A stretch of 64,000 nt of DNA from Caballeronia sp. SEWSISQ10-4 2 (GCF_030464885.1 NZ_JALPRJ010000036.1:30600-94599); one strand, 5' to 3'; shown: positions 52,197 to 61,369, counted from the stretch's first letter. Translations and numbers: made by a program. Notes: a model not told the origin generated them from the sequence alone.

Positions 52197-52919
52197 GTGA
52201 CTCTGAGAACAAAGACGCAGGCAGGAGTTCTCGCGCCCAAGCTGGCGATCGACAGCGTCGAGTATGCTGCCATGCAGATCCGCGACGCGATCGTTTCCGG
52301 GCGATTTGCGCCCGGGACGCGCCTGATCGAGGCTCGACTGACCGATCAACTGAACGTTTCCCGCCATCCGGTGCGGGAGGCATTGAAGCGTTTGAGCCGG
52401 GAAGGGTTTGTCGAGGTACGGCCAAACCGGGGCGCCGTTGTGGCAGAGATCAATCCGGAAAACATCCTTGAGGTGTATGCGCTCCGGTCCGCATTGGGGA
52501 CAATCGCCCTTCGTGCGCTCGCGGCAAATCCGGAACTGTTGACCGGTACCGTGCTCCGTGACGTGGAGAGATTGGCTCGCAACGCGCTGCGGTTTGCGAA
52601 GGAGCCGGACCAGAATGCCTCGATCAACAATCACCTGGAGTTCCAGGATGCAATCGTCAAGGCGAGCCACCTTGAGAAGACGGCGCGCTACTTTGAAGAG
52701 TTGACGGCTGAAGTTGTACGCTTCAATAACCTGCTGAACATGTCTTATACGGATCGTGAAAAAGATGCGGTCGAGCGCATTGATGCCTTGGCCAAAGCAC
52801 TGAAACAACACGATTTTGATCACGCGGAGCAGATATGGAAACAGTCGTTCACCTTGGCGGCCGAGCGGTTCCTTGCGCGAGTGACTGACAGCGAGCGCGA
52901 AGCTGCGAAGCGCGTCTGA
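52197..52919 (+). CDS. GntR-family regulator, FCD subfamily
   Basis: A 240-residue regulator. The winged helix is AAMQIRDAIVSGRFAPGTRLIEARLTDQLNVSRHPVREALKRLSREGFVEVRPNRGAVVAEI, and an all-helical FCD effector domain follows (LEVYALRSALGTIALRALA ... HLEFQDAIVKASH). The GTG start at 52197 is chosen because of AAGGC 8 bases upstream and the operator just before; a longer frame would overlap the lactonase gene by 92 bases. It most likely represses the two operons at 44083-47854 and 48042-52090 through the shared dyads. Confidence 0.88.
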   Translation: MTLRTKTQAGVLAPKLAIDSVEYAAMQIRDAIVSGRFAPGTRLIEARLTDQLNVSRHPVREALKRLSREGFVEVRPNRGAVVAEINPENILEVYALRSALGTIALRALAANPELLTGTVLRDVERLARNALRFAKEPDQNASINNHLEFQDAIVKASHLEKTARYFEELTAEVVRFNNLLNMSYTDREKDAVERIDALAKALKQHDFDHAEQIWKQSFTLAAERFLARVTDSEREAAKRV

Positions 52920-53059
52920 CGCGGACGGCCGGAACTCGATGCAACTGTTAGACGGGGACATTTTAAGGCGCTGCGCGGATTTGTCACGCTGACGAGGCGG
53001 TCGCGTAGGGTTTCGCGATGAAGAAACCAAAATTGCTTTCTCGCGGTCATTGCTTCTGA

Positions 53060-53260
53060 GTGCCGCAAGCCCGTCCGGGTCGACTTCAGCTGTTCAGATG
53101 CGAAAGCGTACTCAATATGCCAATTCGCTGGGATGGTCGAACCGTCGGGACCTTGAATTTGCTTCACAACAGGGGTTGGTATCAGAACGTTGATTTGCCA
53201 AGCGTGGCGTCCTTTGCACAACTACTACTTCCCGGATTACTTCAACAGGAATTGGTATGA
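53060..53260 (+). pseudogene. GAF-domain protein remnant
   Basis: The plus frame reads ESVLNMPIRWDGRTVGTLN, continuing to LLHNRGWYQNVDLPSVASFAQLLLPGLL, which matches the C-terminal half of small stand-alone GAF-domain proteins. A stop codon directly precedes it and the N-terminal half is absent, so it is a broken piece. The remainder of 52920-53408 holds nothing else I recognise, apart from the promoter region of the LysR gene. Confidence 0.55.
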
Positions 53261-53408
53261 GATGCCGCCATTACTTTCCATTTCCGATGCTGACCAGCGG
53301 GGTGCGAGAACACGGTCGAGGCGAGGTGGATTTGGCAGGCGGCATAAGGCCTTCGGCTTTCAGTGCATACTTCCGCTACTCCACGCGCCTGGCTAAGGAC
53401 TACCATTC

Positions 53409-54305
53409 ATGGCACTAGCCCCACTGCCGCCACTCGGCTGCCTGCTTGCATTCGAAGCAAGCGCGCGACACCTGAGTTTCACTCGTGCTGGCAAAGAGTT
53501 GCATCTGTCGCCGAGTGCGGTCAGTCGCCAGATTTCCCAACTGGAAGAATTCCTCGGGCGGCGTCTTTTTTCACGTGAACACAACGCCCTGCGCCTGACG
53601 CCCGCCGGCGAAACATATGCGATAGACGTGCGAAGCATTCTCGAGCTTTGCAGCAGCGCCACGTCGAATATGATGGCGCGGGTCGTCAAGTCGCGGCTGA
53701 CCATTTCCTGCACGGCCGGGCTTTCAGCATTGTGGCTCGCGCCCCGGCTCGACTCCTTTATCGAAGCCAATCCTGACATCGATCTGCGGATCATCGTGCG
53801 GGACCATTTCGGCGTTGTCTCTCCCGCGGAGTACGACGTGGGCGTCTTCTATCTGCGCACGGCGGACGTGCCCGGCACCCACACGCAGAAGCTGTTCGAT
53901 GAGCAGGTCTATGCCGTCTGCTCGCCCGACTATCTGGACGGCACGCTCCTCGAACCGGCGCAATTGCTGTCGCACACGCTGCTCGTGCTTGAAGATGCCG
54001 AACGCAACTGGATGTCGTGGCATAGCTGGTTCGAACGCGTAGGTGTGACGCGGACCAATCCCACCTCGACGATCATCGTGAACAGTTATCCGTTGATCAC
54101 CGAACTCGCGGCGCACGGCAAAGGCATCGCGCTCGGTTGGAGCAAGGTCATCGACCTGCTGCTCGAGAATGGCACGCTCGTCAAAGCGTCGGCAGCTTCA
54201 GCCACGATGGGCGGCGCCTACTATCTGACACGCCCGCTGGAACGCGCGGAAAGTGTGCCCGCACGACGCTTCCGTGAATGGGCCATCGCGCAGCAGACGC
54301 CGTGA
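53409..54305 (+). CDS. LysR-family regulator, GcvA-like
   Basis: A 298-residue LTTR: FEASARHLSFTRAGKELHLSPSAVSRQISQLEEFLGRRLFSREHNALRLTPAGE forms the DNA-binding domain, and the effector domain contains WMSWHSWFERVGV, like the regulator at 30771. It precedes the transporter, prolidase-like and dehydratase genes on the same strand, and a perfect dyad lies between (54341-54363). It probably controls these genes. Confidence 0.9.
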   Translation: MALAPLPPLGCLLAFEASARHLSFTRAGKELHLSPSAVSRQISQLEEFLGRRLFSREHNALRLTPAGETYAIDVRSILELCSSATSNMMARVVKSRLTISCTAGLSALWLAPRLDSFIEANPDIDLRIIVRDHFGVVSPAEYDVGVFYLRTADVPGTHTQKLFDEQVYAVCSPDYLDGTLLEPAQLLSHTLLVLEDAERNWMSWHSWFERVGVTRTNPTSTIIVNSYPLITELAAHGKGIALGWSKVIDLLLENGTLVKASAASATMGGAYYLTRPLERAESVPARRFREWAIAQQTP

Positions 54306-54340
54306 GCGAAGCACGTTGAAGGCAAACCTTCCGTTGTCAT

Positions 54341-54363
54341 GCGTTTGCAAATATCGCAAACGC
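54341..54363 (+). promoter_or_regulatory. Perfect inverted repeat, putative LysR operator
   Basis: GCGTTTGC (54341-54348), AAATATC, GCAAACGC (54356-54363). The dyad is perfect, has an A+T-rich centre as LTTR sites do, and lies 107 bases before the transporter start. No T-run follows, so it is not a simple terminator of the LysR gene. Confidence 0.55.
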
Positions 54364-54469
54364 GAATGCGAAATTAGCGTTTCCCTCTCCCCATGTCAAA
54401 AATTACATTCAAGGGGTGCGCAGACCGCGAACGTTCGCTTTATGCAAAAACAACGGAAAGGAAACAGTC

Positions 54470-55780
54470 ATGGCAATGGACATACGCAGCGGTGTCACGG
54501 GAGCGGCGCCCGCGACTTCTCCCGCCGCTACGCGACGTCACGCGATCTTCGCAACAGTGATTGGCAGCGGCCTCGAGTGGTTCGATTTCTCAGGGTATGC
54601 ATTCTTTGCGGCCATCATCGGCAAGCTGTTTTTTCCGGCCGGCAACGAAACGACTTCACTGCTGCTTGCGCTGGCCACATTCGGTGTTGGCTTCGTGATG
54701 CGGCCGTTGGGCGGCATTCTATTCGGGATCTATGCCGACCGCGCCGGCCGAAAGCGCGCTTTGTCGCTTGCAATGCTGCTCATGGCGTTGGGTTCCGCAA
54801 TCATTGCGTTCGCACCGACGTACGAATCCATCGGTCTTCTTGCTCCGTGCCTGATCGTGCTCGCTCGCTTGCTGCAAGGTATTTCCGCGGGCGGTGAAAT
54901 GGGGGGTGCGACGGCCTTCCTGACTGAGCACGCGCCGCAGGATCGCCGAGCCACTTATTCGAGCTGGATCCAGACCAGTGTCGGCTTTGCCGTCGTGATT
55001 GGCAGTCTTGTCGGCACGCTGATCGTGTCGGCCCTGCCGGCAGATGCCGTGCTGCGGTGGGGTTGGCGAATTCCATTCATTGTGGGCATGTTGATCGCAC
55101 CTGTGGGCTACTACATCCGGCTGAAGATCGACGAGACACCCGAGTTCGTTACACAGAAGAAACACGCCGAAACACCTTTGCGCGAAGTGATACGCGTCTA
55201 CCCACGCCAGGTGTTATCGAGTCTGATGATGGTAGTGCTATGGACAGTTTGCACCTACGTCATTCTCTTTTACATGCCGACCTATGCGACGCGCTATCTC
55301 GGGCTAAGCCAAAAACAGGGATTCGTGTCGGGTGTGGTGAGCGGGGTGGTCCTGATGGTCATGGCGCCGATCGTCGGCGCGTTCTCCGACCGCGTGGGCA
55401 AGCGCCGCGTATTGTCGGTGGCGGCCGTCCTGATTCTTGTCTTCAGTTATCCTCTATTCTCATACCTCAACGCTTCTCGCAGTTTCTCGACGCTTCTGGT
55501 GTTCCAGGTGATCTTCGGCGTATTGATCGCCGGTTATACGGGTCCAATTCTCGCGCTCTTCGTCGAGATGTTTCCAAGCCGCGTGCGTACCACCGGCCTG
55601 TCACTCGCCTATAACGGCGCGGTCACGATCTTTGGCGGCTTCGCCTCATTCATCATCACCTGGCTGACCAAGGTTACGGGTAATGCAGAGTCCGCCGCGT
55701 ATTACATCGTTTTCGCGGCTGCCGTCAGCCTGGTCGGCACCTTGTTGATGAAACCCTATCAATCCCGAGCGGAATCGTAA
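54470..55780 (+). CDS. MFS transporter, metabolite:H+ symporter family (ProP/ShiA-like)
   Basis: A 436-residue inner-membrane transporter with 12 predicted helices. The start of helix 1, GSGLEWFDFSGYAFFAAIIGKLFFP, and the loop RPLGGILFGIYADRAGRKRAL, and LLQGISAGGEMGGATAFLTEHAP are signatures of the MHS family, which carries proline, betaines, citrate, shikimate and other organic acids with protons. The start is chosen after GGAAAGGA at about 54455-54462. Followed after 4 bases by the amidohydrolase. It likely imports a proline- or hydroxyproline-containing compound. Confidence 0.88.
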   Translation: MAMDIRSGVTGAAPATSPAATRRHAIFATVIGSGLEWFDFSGYAFFAAIIGKLFFPAGNETTSLLLALATFGVGFVMRPLGGILFGIYADRAGRKRALSLAMLLMALGSAIIAFAPTYESIGLLAPCLIVLARLLQGISAGGEMGGATAFLTEHAPQDRRATYSSWIQTSVGFAVVIGSLVGTLIVSALPADAVLRWGWRIPFIVGMLIAPVGYYIRLKIDETPEFVTQKKHAETPLREVIRVYPRQVLSSLMMVVLWTVCTYVILFYMPTYATRYLGLSQKQGFVSGVVSGVVLMVMAPIVGAFSDRVGKRRVLSVAAVLILVFSYPLFSYLNASRSFSTLLVFQVIFGVLIAGYTGPILALFVEMFPSRVRTTGLSLAYNGAVTIFGGFASFIITWLTKVTGNAESAAYYIVFAAAVSLVGTLLMKPYQSRAES

Positions 55781-55784
55781 TTTC

Positions 55785-57047
55785 ATGAGCACTTTCGTAC
55801 TTGAACGAATCAATGTCTTCGACCCCGCCAGCGGCACGCGCCTCGAAGGCGTCGACGTCTGCGTGAGCGACGGCGTCATTGCTTCGATCGGCACAGTGCC
55901 GCCGTCGGTGTCTCCCGACGTCCGGTACACGTTACCGGGACACACGCTGCTGCCCGGCTTTATCGATTTGCATGTGCATGTAGTCGCCTCCAAAACCAAC
56001 CTCGGCGCCAATGCGGTGATGCCGAACTTTCTCGCCGCGCTGCGTACTGTGCCGATTGTGCGCGGCATGCTCAACCGCGGTTTTACAACGGTGCGCGATG
56101 CGGGCGGCGCGGACTTCGGCATGTGCGAGGCGATCAATACCGGCGTCCTCCTGGGGCCGCGCATCCTCTCCTCGGGCAAGGCACTATCGCAAACGGGGGG
56201 GCATGGCGACTTCCGTCCGCGCAGTGACCAGTTGATGAGTGACGCTTGCGGCTGCCTGGGCCGTCAGGGCGCGATTGCACGTGTCGTAGACGGCGAAGAC
56301 GCAATCCGGCTCGCCGTGCGTGAAGAGATCCTCAAGGGTGCTACGCAAATCAAGGTCATGGCGTCCGGTGGCGTAGCGTCGCCGAACGATTCCATCACTA
56401 ACACCCAGTACTCGGAGGCGGAACTTCGCGCCGCGGTAGAGGAAGCCGAGGCGGCGGGCACTTACGTCATGGCGCATGCTTACACACCGCGGGCGATCCG
56501 CCGCGCGATCGAATGCGGCGTGCGTTGCATCGAGCACGGTAATCTGGTGGATGAGGCGACCGCACGCATGATGGTCGAACGCAACGTTTACATGGTGCCG
56601 ACGCTTGCTACGCTGGACCATCTGCTCTCGCACGGACCTGCGCTCGGCTTTCCGCCCGAGTCGCTGGAAAAGATCGATGCGGCCCGGTCTGTCGGTCGCG
56701 AAGCACTGAGGTTGCTGGCACGCGTCGGCGTCAAGGCGGGTTTCGGCTCCGACATGCTCGGCGAACTGCATGTGCACCAGTCCGACGAGTTCGTGGCGCG
56801 CGCGCAGATAGTCGGGAATCTGGAGGCGATCCGTTCCGCCACGTCGGTAGCAGCAGAGATCATCGGCGAAGCCGGCGTGCGAGGCACGGTTAGCGTGGGC
56901 GCGAAGGCCGATCTGGTCGTCGTGGCAGGTGACCCGGTTGCGGATCTGTCGCTTTTGCTCGGTCAGGGCGAGCACATCCCGATGGTGATCAAGGCAGGGG
57001 TCTGCGTCAAGCACGCTGGACAATTGCTTGAGCCCGTCGCAGCATAA
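55785..57047 (+). CDS. Metal-dependent amidohydrolase, Xaa-Pro dipeptidase-like
   Basis: A 420-residue amidohydrolase-superfamily protein. The HxH motif is in GFIDLHVHV; the carboxylated Lys is in TQIKVMASGGVASPND; metal or catalytic His are in VMAHAYT and CIEHGNLVD; and the final Asp is in GFGSDMLGE. The pattern matches the Sgx9260/Cc2672-type L-Xaa-Pro dipeptidases and related arginine-carboxypeptidase-like enzymes. There is no signal peptide, so it acts in the cytoplasm. Between an MHS transporter and a 3-hydroxyproline dehydratase, it probably frees proline or hydroxyproline from a dipeptide or amide. Confidence 0.82.
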   Translation: MSTFVLERINVFDPASGTRLEGVDVCVSDGVIASIGTVPPSVSPDVRYTLPGHTLLPGFIDLHVHVVASKTNLGANAVMPNFLAALRTVPIVRGMLNRGFTTVRDAGGADFGMCEAINTGVLLGPRILSSGKALSQTGGHGDFRPRSDQLMSDACGCLGRQGAIARVVDGEDAIRLAVREEILKGATQIKVMASGGVASPNDSITNTQYSEAELRAAVEEAEAAGTYVMAHAYTPRAIRRAIECGVRCIEHGNLVDEATARMMVERNVYMVPTLATLDHLLSHGPALGFPPESLEKIDAARSVGREALRLLARVGVKAGFGSDMLGELHVHQSDEFVARAQIVGNLEAIRSATSVAAEIIGEAGVRGTVSVGAKADLVVVAGDPVADLSLLLGQGEHIPMVIKAGVCVKHAGQLLEPVAA

Positions 57048-57104
57048 TGCACGTCGCATGGCGTCCGGAGTGGCGCGCAGGCATCACGTAGAGGATATAA
57101 AGAT

Positions 57105-58112
57105 ATGCAGGTCGGTCGCACAATCAGTACCGTCGAAGTCCATACCGGCGGTGAGCCGTTCCGGATCGTCACCTCGGGCCTTCCCCGCCTGCAGGGCAAC
57201 TCGATCGTGGAGCGCCGTGCCTGGGTACGCGAACATGCGGACAATATTCGCCAGGCCCTGATGTTCGAACCCCGCGGACACGCGGACATGTACGGGGGCT
57301 ATCTCACGCCGCCCGTTTCACCCACGGCTGATTTCGGTGTCATTTTTCTGCATAACGAAGGATATAGCGACCACTGCGGGCATGGCGTGATCGCACTGGC
57401 AACGGCTGCGGTGGAACTCGGCTGGGTGCAGCGCGAATCACCCGAGACGCGTGTCGGCATCGACGCACCGTGTGGTTTTATCGAAGCATTCGTCAAGTGG
57501 GATGGCATGCACGCCAATGGTGTGCGATTCATTAACGTGCCATCGTTCATTTACAGGCGCGACGTGAGCGTCGAGACGCCAACCTACGGGACAGTGACAG
57601 GCGACATTGCATTCGGGGGTGCGTTCTATTTCTACACAGACGGCGCACCGCATGGCCTCGCTATTCGCGAGTCGTCGGTGGACGTGCTCAAGAAATTCGG
57701 CGCGGAGGTGAAGATTGCCGCCAATCGGGCGTTTCCGCTCGTGCACCCGCACATTCCGGAAATCAACCATATCTACGGCACGATCATTCACGGCGCGCCA
57801 AGATTTCCCGAATCGACTCAGGCGAACTGTTGCATTTTCGCGGACCGGGAAGTAGACCGTTCTCCGACGGGTTCGGGCACCGCAGGCCGCGTGGCGCAAC
57901 TGTATCTGCGTGGCGAGATCAGGCAAGACGACGTACTCGTGAATGAATCGATCATCGGCACGGTGTTTCGTGCGCGTGTTGTCGGTGAAACGCAACTCGG
58001 CGAGTTCCCCGCCGTGATCCCCGAGATCGAAGGCTCAGCCCATGTTTGTGGATTCGCGAACTGGATCATCGACGAGCGGGATCCGCTCAAGTATGGATTC
58101 CTCGTACGTTGA
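57105..58112 (+). CDS. Proline racemase superfamily, probable trans-3-hydroxy-L-proline dehydratase
   Basis: A 335-residue enzyme. The first catalytic residue is Cys91 in DHCGHG. The second, Cys in racemases and 4-hydroxyproline epimerases, is Thr255 in DRSPTGSGTAG; Cys/Thr is the known signature of trans-3-hydroxy-L-proline dehydratases, which form delta1-pyrroline-2-carboxylate. EVHTGGEPFRIV at the N-terminus is typical of the superfamily. It follows GAGGATATAAAG at about 57091-57102. The reductase that would complete conversion to proline is not in the window's cluster. Confidence 0.88.
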   Translation: MQVGRTISTVEVHTGGEPFRIVTSGLPRLQGNSIVERRAWVREHADNIRQALMFEPRGHADMYGGYLTPPVSPTADFGVIFLHNEGYSDHCGHGVIALATAAVELGWVQRESPETRVGIDAPCGFIEAFVKWDGMHANGVRFINVPSFIYRRDVSVETPTYGTVTGDIAFGGAFYFYTDGAPHGLAIRESSVDVLKKFGAEVKIAANRAFPLVHPHIPEINHIYGTIIHGAPRFPESTQANCCIFADREVDRSPTGSGTAGRVAQLYLRGEIRQDDVLVNESIIGTVFRARVVGETQLGEFPAVIPEIEGSAHVCGFANWIIDERDPLKYGFLVR

Positions 58113-58421
58113 GCGGCGCTCAGCGTGTTCGCGTGCCTCCTTCACACGACAGGACTCGCCCTCGATCACCACGACTTCTGCACGATGTTCCAGGCAGGGA
58201 AGAAGGCGCCGAATAGCGCGAACGAGGGCGCGCCTCGCGCGGCGCACCCGTTCAACGTACTCAAGGCCGGGGATATTACGAGTGTGTGTTGTTGCTTCAT
58301 GCTCGTGCTGTCCCACTGGTTTCGAGAACGGCTTCGCCAGTTGCCGTCGTTACCAATGCGGGGCACAAGGCAAGCCATCGCTTTGCCCGAGCAAAACGGC
58401 CCGGCAAGACGCACTACGACA
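58113..58421. other. Gap between convergent operons
   Basis: About 310 bases between the dehydratase and the leftward CoA operon. Short frames exist but show no domain and no ribosome sites. I see no strong terminator hairpin with a T-run. Confidence 0.4.
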
Positions 58422-59357
58422 TCAGATCTCGTCTCGACGAAGGGACAGGAGGCCTAGCAGGATCTCATCGCGATGCGCGGCAAGTTCGTGCGTGGATCGG
58501 GATTGAGTCTGTTCGTGCACCCCTCGGATGATGGTTGCACGAACTTCAGGGGTCAGCTCGGGCGTGCCGAGCACGTGCCACCATGCGCTCATGGGTCCAG
58601 TGAACTGCTCGAAGAAATGTTCGATGCCGCCGTCGCCTCCGCCCAGGTGAAAAAGCAGACTAGGCCCCATGCCTCCCCAGCGCAGACCCGGACCCCAGGA
58701 AACGGCCGTATCCGCGTCGGCCACGCTGACCACGCCTTCCGAGATCAGATAAACCATTTCACGGTAGAGCGCGGCTTGCAGCCGATTGGCGACGTGCCCC
58801 GGCACCTCCTTGTGCAGCCGGACTGTGCGCTTGCCCAGGCCGCTATAGAAAGCCGCGACGCGTTCGATCGTCTCTTCCGATGTTCTGGCGCCGCCGACGA
58901 TTTCCACAAGCGGTATCAGATGGGGCGGATTGAACGGATGTCCGATTACGCACCGCTCGGGGTGGTGCTCGCAAGCCGACTGGATTTCGCTCATGGTCAG
59001 GCCTGAAGAGCTCGACGCGATGATCGTGCTGGGCGGCAGGATGTCGTCGAGATGCCTGTAGAGGTTTTTTTTGAAATCGAGCCGCTCGGGCCCATTCTCC
59101 TGGACAAAGTCGCTGCCGGCCACCGCGTCGTCGAGATTCGCCGTGAACTCCAGTCTCGAGCGCGAGGCTCCTGGCGCCAGTCCTAACCTTTCCAATGCGG
59201 GCCATGCCGCTTCAATGAATGCCTCGAGCTTCGGTTTGGCATTCGGCGCAATGTCCGTAGCGACGACATCCAGACCTTTGGCAAGGAACAGCGCGGCCCA
59301 GCTCGCACCAATTACGCCGGTGCCGATGATGGCGATGCGATTGATGTTATTGCTCAT
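58422..59357 (-). CDS. 3-hydroxyacyl-CoA dehydrogenase family protein, carnitine-dehydrogenase-like
   Basis: A 311-residue NAD-dependent dehydrogenase. The Rossmann motif is IAIIGTGVIGASWAALFLAKG; VQENGPERLDFKKNLYRHLD and GHPFNPPHLIPLVEIVGG with the catalytic His follow; VPGHVANRLQAALYREMVYLISEGVVS starts the C-terminal domain; GPGLRWGGMGPSLLFHLGGG is close to L-carnitine dehydrogenase and L-gulonate dehydrogenase. The start is chosen after AAGGA; another Met lies 3 codons earlier. Last gene of the leftward CoA operon. It would oxidise a 3-hydroxyacyl-CoA or free 3-hydroxy acid. Confidence 0.85.
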   Translation of the reverse strand: MSNNINRIAIIGTGVIGASWAALFLAKGLDVVATDIAPNAKPKLEAFIEAAWPALERLGLAPGASRSRLEFTANLDDAVAGSDFVQENGPERLDFKKNLYRHLDDILPPSTIIASSSSGLTMSEIQSACEHHPERCVIGHPFNPPHLIPLVEIVGGARTSEETIERVAAFYSGLGKRTVRLHKEVPGHVANRLQAALYREMVYLISEGVVSVADADTAVSWGPGLRWGGMGPSLLFHLGGGDGGIEHFFEQFTGPMSAWWHVLGTPELTPEVRATIIRGVHEQTQSRSTHELAAHRDEILLGLLSLRRDEI

Positions 59358-59384
59358 TCTAATCATCCTTCGAGTGGGGTGTGT

Positions 59385-60590
59385 TCAGGCGAAGGCGCTG
59401 AAGCCGGTTACTGCCTTGCCGACGATCAGGGAGTTCATTTCCCGTGTGCCTTCGTACGAATAGAGCGCTTCCGCGTCGACAAAGAAGCGAGCGATGTTGT
59501 AGTCGAGCACGATGCCGTTGCCGCCGAATATTTCCCGCGCCCAGGCAACGGTCTCGCGCATACGGGTCGTGCAGAATGCCTTGGCCAGTGAAGCATGCTG
59601 GTCCAGCAGCTTGCCCTGATCCTGCAATTGGGCAAGCCGTACGACCATGCATTGGGACGCTGTGATGTTGCCGAGCATTTTCGCGAGGAGGTCCTGCACC
59701 ATCTGGAACGACGCGATCGGTTTGCCGAACTGCTCGCGTGTCTGCGCGTAGCGCAGCGCATGTTCGTAAGCGCCCATGCTGCAGCCGACGGATTCCCATG
59801 CGACGTATTGACGGGTAAGCCGAAGGACCCGCGCCGTATCGCGAAAGGACAGATCCCCCTGGAGGCGGTTCTCTTCGGGCACGCAGCAATTGTCGAGCGT
59901 GATCACGCCGTTCTGCACCACTCGCAGTGCGATCTTGTTCTTGATCTTTTCGACTGAAAAACCCGGAGTTGTTTTGTTCTCGACGATGAAACCTTTGACC
60001 TGATTGTCATCGACATCGCGTGCCCAGATGATCGACAGGTCGCACCATGGAGAATTTCCAATCCACCGCTTTTGGCCATTCAGGATCCACGTATTGCCTT
60101 CCCGCTTGGCGGTGGTCAGCAAGCCCCCGCCGGCACCCGATCCCACCAGCGGTTCGGTCAATCCGAAGCAGCCGATTTTTTCCATTCGCACCATCGGCGG
60201 CAGCCATTTCTGCTTCTGCTCTTCCGAACCGCCGAGATAGATCGATCCCATCGCCAGCCCGCTATGGACCCCATAGAAGGTAGCGATGGACGAGTCGACG
60301 CGCGCCAGTTCCATGGCGATAAATCCATCGAGGAGCGTACTGCCGCCAGGGCAGCCATATCCTTCGAAGCCGACGCCGACGATATTGAGATCGCGGATGC
60401 CAGGGATGAGCTCGAACGGGAAAGCGTCTTCGGCCCAAAACTTGTTGATCACGGGAGCGACGCGGCTCTCCATAAAGGCACGCACCCGCTTTAGCAGGGC
60501 CCTCTCGGCATCGCTCAGAATCTCGTGAAGCAGATAGAAGTCGCTGTCGGGGGCCGGAAGCGGGTGGTTTGGCTTTGAGCTGGCAGTCAT
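59385..60590 (-). CDS. Acyl-CoA dehydrogenase, glutaryl-CoA-dehydrogenase-like
   Basis: A 401-residue flavoenzyme. It has FGLTEPLVGSGAGGGLLTTAKREG (FAD and substrate region), WILNGQKRWIGNSPWCD, TREQFGKPIASFQMVQDLLAKM and IFGGNGI. The catalytic Glu380 lies in SYEGTREMNSLIVGKAVTG, the position and context of glutaryl-CoA dehydrogenase. It introduces a double bond into a CoA thioester and passes electrons to ETF. The start MTASSKPN is preferred; a Met 4 codons earlier is possible, and neither has a strong ribosome site. It lies 23 bases after acetoacetate decarboxylase. Confidence 0.88.
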   Translation of the reverse strand: MTASSKPNHPLPAPDSDFYLLHEILSDAERALLKRVRAFMESRVAPVINKFWAEDAFPFELIPGIRDLNIVGVGFEGYGCPGGSTLLDGFIAMELARVDSSIATFYGVHSGLAMGSIYLGGSEEQKQKWLPPMVRMEKIGCFGLTEPLVGSGAGGGLLTTAKREGNTWILNGQKRWIGNSPWCDLSIIWARDVDDNQVKGFIVENKTTPGFSVEKIKNKIALRVVQNGVITLDNCCVPEENRLQGDLSFRDTARVLRLTRQYVAWESVGCSMGAYEHALRYAQTREQFGKPIASFQMVQDLLAKMLGNITASQCMVVRLAQLQDQGKLLDQHASLAKAFCTTRMRETVAWAREIFGGNGIVLDYNIARFFVDAEALYSYEGTREMNSLIVGKAVTGFSAFA

Positions 60591-60613
60591 GGCGAGTTCC
60601 ATTCGAGCGTTGA

Positions 60614-61369
60614 TCAGGATGCGTTTGAGGGGAGGCTCAGATAGTCGTGCACGACTTCTGCGCCACCGATTGTGAGATCGGTCAGGATATGGATCGCCGA
60701 TAGAACCTCGAGCACCGGCAGCTTTGCGACTGGCGCGAAACAGTGGGGATGCAGCTCGAGGGAAGCAGGCCCGCTCCAGGCGCCTTTTACCGTGACGTCG
60801 GTTACGTAATACCTGACCAGTTCGCAGACTCGGGCCGACCCATCGACGTGAGGTAGAACTTTCAGCAGGAAACCAGGTGCCGCGAGCGTTTTCTTGACGG
60901 CGGCGAGATCCAGCGGCTCGTACTTGTACGCCATGGTTGCGGTCGCAACGCGTACACCGTTGTAGTCGAGGGTTCCCACCAGCGCGTCGTTGCGGATTTC
61001 AAGCTTCGGTTGTGCGAATACTTTCGGAAAGCCCAGCAACTCACGGCCGGACGCGATGCCGGCCCCGCTGTCGAGGTACATGGCATGTGTGAAGCCGCCG
61101 GATACACCGTCGAACGACACAGGCACGACTTGACCTGATTCGGTGTATGAGCCGAGGCCGCTTGAATCAGGCATCCTGATGAACTCGTATTTGACGATTG
61201 GCTCGGCGGGAAGCAGCGGCGCAGGTACGATGCTGGCCAGAACTTGCGGATCAGTGCGATAGGTAATGATGATGAATTCGCGATCGACAAACCGGAAAGG
61301 CGGCTTGGGATAAGCCGGGCTGCTGATCGGCATCGTGTAAGCGCGCGCGCGAATTTCGTCTTCAGTCAT
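60614..61369 (-). CDS. Acetoacetate decarboxylase family protein
   Basis: A 251-residue protein with the Schiff-base Lys116 in SGRELLGFPKVFAQPKLE, matching Lys115 of the clostridial enzyme, and family-typical YPKPPFRFVDREFIIITYRTD and VPAPLLPAEPIVKYEF. It decarboxylates acetoacetate or another beta-keto acid. It is preceded by GGAG at a good distance. Inside a CoA operon with a class III CoA transferase it could act on the free keto acid released after transfer of CoA. Confidence 0.88.
   Translation of the reverse strand: MTEDEIRARAYTMPISSPAYPKPPFRFVDREFIIITYRTDPQVLASIVPAPLLPAEPIVKYEFIRMPDSSGLGSYTESGQVVPVSFDGVSGGFTHAMYLDSGAGIASGRELLGFPKVFAQPKLEIRNDALVGTLDYNGVRVATATMAYKYEPLDLAAVKKTLAAPGFLLKVLPHVDGSARVCELVRYYVTDVTVKGAWSGPASLELHPHCFAPVAKLPVLEVLSAIHILTDLTIGGAEVVHDYLSLPSNAS

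Noticed and set aside
58125..58457. 110-codon plus-strand frame between convergent operons
   Set aside because: No ribosome site or domain, runs antisense into the dehydrogenase end; no support as a gene.
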